Shown here: one piece after another, positions 1-5,542 of the stretch
How positions within the stretch are numbered: the first letter of the stretch is position 1
How the letters are laid out: each line of letters starts with the position of its first letter
NCBI GenBank assembly: GCA_003235605.1
Contig: QJVU01000163.1
Location: 1 to 7,173 of the forward strand
Origin: Planctomycetota bacterium
GTDB taxonomy: Bacteria > Planctomycetota > UBA1135 > UBA2386
Direction: 5' to 3'
Length of the DNA: 7,173 bases
Made by a program: the position numbers and the translations under genes
Notes under the pieces: model-generated
Told to the model about the DNA's origin: nothing
Seen by the model: only the letters and a program-made list of their open reading frames with translations
Databases searched by the model: none

Positions 1-213
1 AGGAAACAGGTCGGCCTCCACCGGTTCGAATCCCGCGTTCAGGATGCCTCGGTAGTTGACGCCCCTGCCTGCCGGCAGGTCGAGGCAGAGGCCCTTCGGC
101 GTGACGCCCTCCAGCAGGCGCTGGATGTCGCCATATGCATGACCTGAGCGCCTCAACCGGAAAGGTCGGGCCCGGCTCTCGGCTCTGCACCGGTGGTCTT
201 TTCGAAACCTCAC
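1..213 (-). CDS. Class I SAM-dependent methyltransferase, N-terminal fragment (cut by left edge)
   Basis: The minus strand is open from about position 213 to the left edge and encodes 71 residues from the chosen GTG. The part starting near residue 24 looks like the beginning of a class I (Rossmann-fold) methyltransferase: a helix containing DIQRLLEGV, then a strand and glycine loop LCLDLPAGRG (residues 42-51, motif I, which holds S-adenosylmethionine), then a helix, and then FEPVEADLFP, ending in the acidic residue (Asp68) expected at the end of strand 2. The substrate cannot be told because the rest lies outside the window. The GTG at 213-211 is chosen because AGGAG lies 9 nt upstream, but it makes an arginine-rich N-terminal stretch of about 20 residues that looks uncharacteristic. 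A TTG at 156-154 is the alternative and lacks a good ribosome binding site. The family call is fairly sure, the start is not. The gene is divergent from the CLC gene. Confidence 0.62.
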   Translation of the reverse strand, partial: MRFRKDHRCRAESRARPFRLRRSGHAYGDIQRLLEGVTPKGLCLDLPAGRGVNYRGILNAGFEPVEADLFP

Positions 214-216
214 CGT

Positions 217-256
217 ACCTGTCTCCTGGATCTCTATCGATCGCCCGCGGACAGGT
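217..256. repeat. 7-bp inverted repeat in the divergent intergenic region
   Basis: ACCTGTC at 217-223 is the exact reverse complement of GACAGGT at 250-256. The loop between them is 26 nt and the pairing does not extend on either side. The repeat could be a binding site for a dimeric regulator or a hairpin in the methyltransferase leader. At 7 bp it could also be chance. One arm touches the putative ribosome binding site of the methyltransferase. Confidence 0.25.
223..227 (-). promoter_or_regulatory. Ribosome binding site supporting the GTG start of the methyltransferase
   Basis: On the minus strand AGGAG lies 9 nt before the GTG at 213-211. It is the only Shine-Dalgarno-like sequence near the start of this open frame, and it favours that GTG over the TTG at 156-154. 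It also falls just beside the 7-bp inverted repeat 217-223 / 250-256, so a hairpin there could affect its accessibility. Confidence 0.4.
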
Positions 257-378
257 CTTGATGGCCCCGGTACGGCGCTCGCAAATCCCGCGCGCAGTGC
301 GGTAGCCGGACTGGCGGCCCAAGCAAGATAGAAGTGCCAGAGGAAATGCAGGTTCCGAGCCCCTAACCTCGGGCCAGC

Positions 379-2112
379 GTGAAGCTTCCGGATCTCCTCA
401 CCTCGCTCAACGAGTGGCTGAAGCGGTCGCCAGCCTACATGGTGCTGATGGCCCTCGCCGTCGGGCTCCTGGCCGGCTACGGCGCGGTTGGATTCCGCAT
501 GTTGATCGGTTTCCTGCAGAGCATCTTCTGGCAAACGGACTCGTTTGGGATCGAGGCGGTCTCGGCGTTTCCCGCCTACGCGATAATCCTGATCCCCGGA
601 ATCGGTGGCTTGGTCGTCGGGACTCTGGTGCGCTTCGTCTCTCCAGAGACGCGGGGGCACGGTGTACCAGAGGTCATGGAAGGCGTCGCCCTCCGCGGCG
701 GGTTCCTTCGCTCCCGCGTGGTGGTCGCCAAGGCGTTCGCGTCCGGAGTCACGATCGCATCGGGTGGCTCGGTCGGCAGAGAAGGTCCTATCGTGCAGAT
801 CGGGTCGGCCATCGGGTCGAGCATCGCCCAGATCCTGAAGCTTGGCTCCCGGCGCATGCGGACCCTGGTGGGCTGTGGCGCTGCCGCGGGTGTTGCCGCG
901 ACCTTCAATGCACCGATCGCCGGCGCCTTGTTCGCCGTCGAGGTCATCCTTGGGGACTTCGCTGTTCCACAGTTCTCGCCGATCGTCATCTCCTCGGTGG
1001 CTGCGACTGCCCTGAGCCGGGAGTACCTGGGAAACACACCCGCGTTCGAGATCCCGCACTATGACCTCGAGCAACCTGGCGAGCTCGTGGTCTACGTGGT
1101 CCTGGGTGTGCTTGCAGCGCTGCTGGCGGTGACGTTCATGAAAGCCCTGTACGCCACCGAGGACGGCTTCGGCCGGATGCGGTTGCCCTGGCCGTTGCGC
1201 ACATGCATCGGCGGGCTGCTGGTGGGCACGATTGCCCTTGCATACCCGCAGGTCATGGGGGTGGGCTACGAGTCGATCACCGAAGCCCTGGTCGGCTCTC
1301 CCACGGTGACGTTCCTGTTGGCGCTGATCGGCGCCAAGCTCCTGGCGGTGTGCATCACGCTCGGATCGGGAGGGTCCGGTGGCGTGTTCGCGCCGTCGCT
1401 GTTCCTGGGAGCGCTGCTCGGAGCTCTCGTCGGCTGCGGGGCTGGAGCCCTGTTTCCGGGGCAGGTTGCGCCTCCAGGTGCCTACGCGCTGGTCGGCATG
1501 GGCGCCGTCGTGGCGGGTGCAACGCACGCACCGATCACTGCAATCCTGATCCTGTTCGAGATGACCGGTGACTACCGGATCATCCTCCCGCTCATGACCT
1601 CCTGCATCATCGCCACCCTCCTCGCCACGCGCCTCTCGCGGGAGTCGATCTACACCCTCAAGCTGGCCCGGCGGGGGGTGCACATCCGGGCTGGCCAGGA
1701 CATCGACCTGCTGCGGAGGGTTCCGGTCGTGGACGTGATCCGCAGGGATGCGCCGGTCGTCTCGCCAAACGAACCGCTGGAAGAACTGATGCGGAAGTTT
1801 TCCGAGGCACCGGGAAGCTCCATCTATGTCGTGGACGGTGAGAACCACGTGCGGGGGGTCGTGTCATTCAGCGAGTTGCGCCGGGTCCTGCAAGACATGG
1901 ATACCCTGCGAAACCTGCTCGTGGCCGATGACATCACCACGCCGCGTTTTCCCAGCGTCTCGGCGCAGGACACGCTGGACACGGTCCTCAAGCAGTTGGA
2001 CCTTGGTTATCGCGACGAGCTGCCCGTTCTCGACAATGGCCGGTTGGTCGGCGTCGTGCACATGGAGGACGTGATCTCCAGGTATCGCAAGGAAGTGCTC
2101 AGGCGACAGTAG
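379..2112 (+). CDS. CLC-family chloride channel/transporter with C-terminal CBS pair
   Basis: The protein has 577 residues. It moves chloride or similar anions across the inner membrane, either as a channel or in exchange for protons. Residues 20 to about 430 form the CLC membrane domain with all signature segments: GHGVP (93-97, equivalent to GSGIP of CLC-ec1), GREGP (133-137, with gating Glu135), GGVFAP (334-339, Phe337) and SIY (Tyr425, equivalent to Tyr445). Two CBS domains follow at about 451-505 and 513-570, usually a site of nucleotide-dependent control. Two key positions differ from CLC-ec1: Ser107 is replaced by His94, and the internal proton glutamate Glu203 is Val189 (in the segment FAVEV), as in animal CLC channels. 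The GTG start is chosen because an in-frame TAA lies at 364-366 and the next Met (residue 21) would cut into the first membrane helix. No clear ribosome binding site precedes it. The gene converges with the peptidase gene 33 bp downstream. The family is certain, the channel/antiporter choice is not. Confidence 0.95.
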   Translation: MKLPDLLTSLNEWLKRSPAYMVLMALAVGLLAGYGAVGFRMLIGFLQSIFWQTDSFGIEAVSAFPAYAIILIPGIGGLVVGTLVRFVSPETRGHGVPEVMEGVALRGGFLRSRVVVAKAFASGVTIASGGSVGREGPIVQIGSAIGSSIAQILKLGSRRMRTLVGCGAAAGVAATFNAPIAGALFAVEVILGDFAVPQFSPIVISSVAATALSREYLGNTPAFEIPHYDLEQPGELVVYVVLGVLAALLAVTFMKALYATEDGFGRMRLPWPLRTCIGGLLVGTIALAYPQVMGVGYESITEALVGSPTVTFLLALIGAKLLAVCITLGSGGSGGVFAPSLFLGALLGALVGCGAGALFPGQVAPPGAYALVGMGAVVAGATHAPITAILILFEMTGDYRIILPLMTSCIIATLLATRLSRESIYTLKLARRGVHIRAGQDIDLLRRVPVVDVIRRDAPVVSPNEPLEELMRKFSEAPGSSIYVVDGENHVRGVVSFSELRRVLQDMDTLRNLLVADDITTPRFPSVSAQDTLDTVLKQLDLGYRDELPVLDNGRLVGVVHMEDVISRYRKEVLRRQ

Positions 2113-2145
2113 CCATACCCACCAGAGAGTGGCCGTTCCGTCTGG

Positions 2146-3729
2146 CTAGCCCTTTTCCTCTGCCAGGTCCCAGGTCTCGAGGATCACCGTGTAGTTGTCA
2201 GGATCCACCTGCCGGGCCAGCCTCCGGAGCCGGTCCACGTTCTCGTCATTCTCGTCCTGGCGCTTCTTGCAGCGGGCCAGCCGGATGTAGGCCATGCCGT
2301 TGAGGGGGTCCATCTCGATGACCTTCTGGAAGGACTCCGCTGCCTCCGCGTACTTGTCCTTCCGGTACTGCGCCTGCCCCAGGTAGTACCAGGTCAACGG
2401 GTTCTTGCTGCCGGCCTCGATCGCCTCGTTGAAGAGTCGCTGGGCCTTGATTGGCATGTCGGACCAGAGCGCGAACTGGCCGGCACGGAGCTTTCCCCGT
2501 GGCCCGACTGCCTTCAGCCCACGGACGTAGTCATGCCACTCTTTCTCGAGGTCCTTGAGGTCTCTGACCCCGAGGTAGCGCTTCAGCGCCGCCTTCTGCT
2601 CCTCCGGGGTGACCGTGCGCATCCGGTAGCCGTCGGGCTCCGTGCGCTTGATCGAGCTGTCTTTGGCAAGACCCAGGTAGAACTTCTTGAACTTGGTCTC
2701 GTACCTCTTGTTCTGGCCGTGGAACACGAAGTGCATGAACGACCATGCCCAGGCATAGTGCAGGGCGCTGATCCCCCGGGCAGTCTCGTCGATCAACTGC
2801 TCCAGGCCCATCCACTCCGCCTCGCCGACGTCGGTGCTGGTGCCGCTCTTGCTCTTCAGGTTCGCCTTGATCCTGTCCTGGATGACCGCAAGGCGTCCCT
2901 CCTGGATGGCACCCACCGTCATCTTCTTGGTCTTCTTGTCGTACTCGCTGGCGCCGTAGTACTCAGCAAGTCCCTCGTTGACCCACAGCGGGTAACGGAA
3001 GGTGGGGTCGATGAGATACGTCAGGTAGTGGTTGGCTTCGTGGAACATCACGTCATACGTGTAGTCCTCGTCCATCCGGTCATAGAAGAAGTCGAGCTCG
3101 ATCGGCTGCACGAACCGGAAGTATCCGAGCACTCCCCCGGGCGCGCCGCTGACCTGATGGAAGTAGTCCTCGTCGTGATAGAAGCACACCTTCAGCCTGC
3201 CCAGTTTGCGCGGCTTCCTGATCCCCCACTCCTTGGTGAACTCCTTGTAGTAGGTCTCCATCATGTTGGAGAAGTCCTTCATCACCCGCGGGTCGATGGT
3301 GTACTCGAACTGGAAGTTCTTGGTCTTGGTGATGTGACGGTCTTTCCAGGCTTGATGAGCCTTGGCCTCCTTGATCCTTTCCTCTCGCTCGGCCTTGATC
3401 TTGACCTTCGCCTGCTCGGCGCTCTTGGCCGACATCCAGCGGCCGTTGAAATAGACCATGCCCTTGTCGACCTTGGCCTGGTCTTCGGCGGACAGCTTGC
3501 GGTAGGTTCCGTCTGCTGCGCGAGCGGTGCTGTCCAAGATCATGTGCTCCGGAATGAACACATCCCCATGCTTGAAGTGGATCGTGATCCCTGTCTCCGT
3601 CCGGGTCATCTTCTGGTCCAGAACGAACCGCCCGTCCTTGAGCTGCACGCTGTCTTGAGCGACAACGGAGATCGCGAGCACGAACGAGATGGAGACGACG
3701 GCGAACATCCTCATGGGGCTCTTCCTCAT
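2146..3729 (-). CDS. Secreted gluzincin-like metallopeptidase (MA-clan / DUF1570-like) with C-terminal TPR repeats
   Basis: The protein has 527 residues from the ATG at 3729-3727, probably a zinc peptidase acting outside the cytoplasm. It begins with a Sec signal peptide: basic start MRKSPMR, a hydrophobic stretch, and a likely cut after VVA (residue 24). A small beta-rich region follows with the short motif GMVYFNGRWMS (about 90-100), then a Lys/Glu-rich helix. The peptidase core has HEANH (230-234) and WVNEGLAEYY, whose Glu252 lies 17 residues after the second His, matching the third ligand spacing of gluzincins closely. Three TPR-like helical repeats follow at about 415-512, typically protein-binding. 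The start is chosen because this ATG overlaps the upstream stop as TAATG and places the signal peptide exactly at the N-terminus. An in-frame start at 3771 would add 14 residues inside the upstream gene. Resemblance to peptidase MA / DUF1570 proteins is from motifs only, and the substrate is unknown. Confidence 0.8.
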   Translation of the reverse strand: MRKSPMRMFAVVSISFVLAISVVAQDSVQLKDGRFVLDQKMTRTETGITIHFKHGDVFIPEHMILDSTARAADGTYRKLSAEDQAKVDKGMVYFNGRWMSAKSAEQAKVKIKAEREERIKEAKAHQAWKDRHITKTKNFQFEYTIDPRVMKDFSNMMETYYKEFTKEWGIRKPRKLGRLKVCFYHDEDYFHQVSGAPGGVLGYFRFVQPIELDFFYDRMDEDYTYDVMFHEANHYLTYLIDPTFRYPLWVNEGLAEYYGASEYDKKTKKMTVGAIQEGRLAVIQDRIKANLKSKSGTSTDVGEAEWMGLEQLIDETARGISALHYAWAWSFMHFVFHGQNKRYETKFKKFYLGLAKDSSIKRTEPDGYRMRTVTPEEQKAALKRYLGVRDLKDLEKEWHDYVRGLKAVGPRGKLRAGQFALWSDMPIKAQRLFNEAIEAGSKNPLTWYYLGQAQYRKDKYAEAAESFQKVIEMDPLNGMAYIRLARCKKRQDENDENVDRLRRLARQVDPDNYTVILETWDLAEEKG

Positions 3730-3731
3730 TA
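3727..3731 (-). promoter_or_regulatory. TAATG stop/start overlap joining the pseudopeptidase and peptidase genes
   Basis: The stop TAA (3731-3729) of the upstream gene and the start ATG (3729-3727) of the peptidase share one A. Such overlaps usually mean translational coupling, with ribosomes ending the first gene re-initiating on the second. A weak GAGG lies 11 nt before the ATG, inside the end of the upstream gene. The overlap also decides the peptidase start, since the signal peptide begins at this ATG. Confidence 0.8.
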
Positions 3732-5375
3732 CTTGCAAAACCTCGCGTAGGCCTTGTTCAGGCTTTCCCACTCCTTGTCGCTCCAGTTGCAGAGCTTGTC
3801 GTTGACCATCTTGAGGAGTGCGGTGCGCTGCTTGGCTCCGGACTGGCCGCGCTTGGTGGCCGCTGCCTCCTCTTCCTCTTCCGTGGCGGCTGCCGGTGTG
3901 GCTTCAACCGGGTGTTCGGCCTTGTACTTCACGGCCGCCTCGATCGACTCCTTCATGTAATCCAGTATGAAATCCCGTCCCCTGAGGACCTTGTGCCGCT
4001 TGCCCGGTCCTTCGAGGAACCGGAGCAGGTTCACGAACTGTGCGTCGATGTAGAGCTTGGCCTTGTTGCCTTTGACGTAGTCCTCGTACGTCATGTTCAT
4101 GAGCTCCCGGGCGCTCTTTACCCCGTCCTTTCGCCGTAGCTCGTTGAACGCCTCCTTCTCGTGATCATCGGGCTTGAACAGCATGCTCCTGCCCTTCGCC
4201 GTCGCGGTATCGAAGTAGTCCCAGAGCGCCCAGTGCAGCCACACAGGCAAGTACTGATAGAGGTACTTGTCCTTGTCGTAGATGTACTGGTTGAACAGCC
4301 CATAGAACATCGTTCCGAAGCTCGCGCCGGCCGTGCCTTCATCCCGGTCTTCGTAGGCCACCACCTCCCGGTCCTCGGCGCTGAACGCGTCACCTGAGCC
4401 CTGGCGGTAGGCCTTGTACTCATCGTAGTCCTTGCAGACCCGCAAGATGCCCTTCATGACGTACTCGTCGTTGACGCGGCCCAGGCGCTTTTCCAGCCAT
4501 CCTCGACAGGCCTCGGCGGCAGCCGTGATGCGCGCCGTGAACTTCTTCTCGGCGTGGCTGAGGATGTAGAAGTGCTTGGTCTCCTGGACCGTCCACCCTT
4601 CGGGAAGGCTGTCGATCGCCTTCTTGGCGCGCTCTTTCTCGATCAGCGAGCGGCGCTTGAACCGCTCCTCCAAGGGCAACGCCTTCCACTCGTTCCGGTC
4701 CCACTCCGTCGGCGTGGCTTGGCCAGTACCGCCGGCGCTGGCGTCCTGGGCCCGGGAAACGAACCGGAAGCTGCGCAGCGGCCCCAAGGCATCGGACTGC
4801 AGCTTCTTGAAGTGGTGTTCGAGGAACTCGAACTCCACCGCAAAGTCGGCCTGCTGGCCATGGAAGACCCAGCAGATGTATCGCAGTCGAGCCAGGGCGC
4901 CCTTCTCCACCTTGATCTGGAACCGGGTGACCTCCAGATCACCTTCCTTTCCGTTCTCCTCCTCGTGCACGAACCAGCCGCCCTTGCTGAGGTTGCGCTT
5001 GCAATAGTCCTTGTAGTCCTGGTACGGCAGCTTCAGCTTCGTGATCTCGCTCTCGCCGGCCTTGACGGTTTCGCGCATCTCCTTGATCAGTTTGTGGTCG
5101 AACATGATGACCCGCATGAGAGGCCGGTGGACGTACGAGTCGTCGAGCTTGTGGTGACCTTCGTACTCCTTGTTGGACTGGAACTGGGCGACAATCCACT
5201 TCTCGTCCACCTGGGTCGGGACCTGGGTCCACTTGGAGGGCACCTTCACCTTGAAGCCTTTTTCGGGATCTTCGTAGGTCCCGCGACTCAGGGTACCCTG
5301 CCCGGGCAGGAGGTTTGCGCAGGTCAGAATCGCGATCTGCAGAGCTGAGGCTAGGGCGGAGCGGCGAGGGGTCAT
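3729..5375 (-). CDS. Secreted MA-peptidase-like protein with degenerate zinc site (predicted pseudopeptidase)
   Basis: The protein has 548 residues. The ATG at 5375-5373 is chosen because AGGAGGAG lies just upstream and a signal peptide follows (MTPRR, hydrophobic stretch to about residue 23). The same frame continues further upstream, but that part overlaps the neighbouring gene and looks non-coding. Residues 32 to about 208 start YEDPEKGFKVKVPSKW, like PsbP/DUF1795-type domains. Residues about 262-480 resemble the core of the downstream peptidase: KHFYILSH, then FNQYIY where HExxH is expected (Asn362, Gln363, Tyr366), then PVWLHWALWDYF where WVNEGLAEYY is expected (Trp382 for the ligand Glu). 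No zinc ligand remains, so it is probably not a peptidase. A linker with five Glu (499-503) leads to a C-terminal helix (DKEWESL) resembling a segment of the partner. There are no TPR repeats. Its TAA overlaps the partner's ATG. The cysteine in ILTC is not a proper lipobox. Confidence 0.75.
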   Translation of the reverse strand: MTPRRSALASALQIAILTCANLLPGQGTLSRGTYEDPEKGFKVKVPSKWTQVPTQVDEKWIVAQFQSNKEYEGHHKLDDSYVHRPLMRVIMFDHKLIKEMRETVKAGESEITKLKLPYQDYKDYCKRNLSKGGWFVHEEENGKEGDLEVTRFQIKVEKGALARLRYICWVFHGQQADFAVEFEFLEHHFKKLQSDALGPLRSFRFVSRAQDASAGGTGQATPTEWDRNEWKALPLEERFKRRSLIEKERAKKAIDSLPEGWTVQETKHFYILSHAEKKFTARITAAAEACRGWLEKRLGRVNDEYVMKGILRVCKDYDEYKAYRQGSGDAFSAEDREVVAYEDRDEGTAGASFGTMFYGLFNQYIYDKDKYLYQYLPVWLHWALWDYFDTATAKGRSMLFKPDDHEKEAFNELRRKDGVKSARELMNMTYEDYVKGNKAKLYIDAQFVNLLRFLEGPGKRHKVLRGRDFILDYMKESIEAAVKYKAEHPVEATPAAATEEEEEAAATKRGQSGAKQRTALLKMVNDKLCNWSDKEWESLNKAYARFCK

Positions 5376-5542
5376 GACGGGTCTCCTCCTGGATAGAAGA
5401 ACGCGAGAACAGATGATAACGGCTGGCGGATCTAGAGGGAGAGCAGGATTTCGGTCGAGCGGTACCGGGGAAAGCTGCCCGGCGCCTGCACGGGTGACCA
5501 CACAACGGCCAAGATCACAGACGGTTCCGGCGTCCCGGGGAT
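5376..5542 (-). promoter_or_regulatory. Intergenic region expected to hold the promoter of the peptidase pair
   Basis: These 167 bases separate the stop of the GNAT-like gene from the start of the pair. No good sigma-70 promoter is visible. The nearest -10-like hexamer, TATCAT at about 5412-5417, has no matching -35. On the minus strand GGAACC (5528-5523), 16 nt, then GTT (5506-5504) resembles ECF-type sigma promoters, which would give a leader of about 120 nt. A short stem (GCCGGG with CCCGGT around 5463-5483) lacks a following T-run, so it is not a clear terminator, and read-through from the GNAT-like gene is possible. Confidence 0.3.
5382..5390 (-). promoter_or_regulatory. Strong ribosome binding site of the pseudopeptidase gene
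   Basis: On the minus strand AGGAGGAGA ends 6 nt before the ATG at 5375-5373, so the central GGAG sits at about 7 nt spacing. It is the strongest Shine-Dalgarno sequence in the window and fixes the start, although the frame is open for another 131 codons upstream. Confidence 0.85.

Larger units (their letters stand above)
214..378. other. Divergent intergenic region between methyltransferase and CLC genes
   Basis: These 165 bases must contain the promoters of both divergent genes, but no convincing -35/-10 pair is visible on either strand. The region contains a perfect 7-bp inverted repeat (ACCTGTC 217-223, GACAGGT 250-256) with a 26-nt loop. Near the CLC start there is a tiny frame, ATG at 346-348 to TAA at 364-366, encoding six residues (MQVPSP). 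It is in frame with the CLC gene and ends 12 nt before its GTG. Confidence 0.5.

Noticed and set aside
68..79. Perfect 12-bp palindrome CCTGCCGGCAGG
   Set aside because: It lies inside the coding sequence of methyltransferase motif I (LPAG), where codon choice in GC-rich DNA explains it. No second copy was seen.
2113..2158. Possible terminator between the convergent CLC and peptidase genes (AGCCA 2111-2115 with TGGCT 2143-2147, inner CCAC/GTGG, then TTTT)
   Set aside because: The stems are only 4-5 bp, the outer loop is long and the T-run is four bases, so the structure is too weak to call.
2533..3750. A 405-codon open frame on the plus strand opposite the peptidase gene
   Set aside because: It is antisense to a gene with a clear signal peptide, zinc site and TPR repeats. 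Its translation is rich in Leu, Val, His and Asp with no motif, as expected from the complement of a GC-biased gene.
3852..3900. Low-complexity stretch suggesting a nucleotide repeat or frameshift in the pseudopeptidase
   Set aside because: It encodes an Ala/Glu-rich linker (Glu499-503). The frame continues with helical sequence similar to the partner, so it is an ordinary linker.
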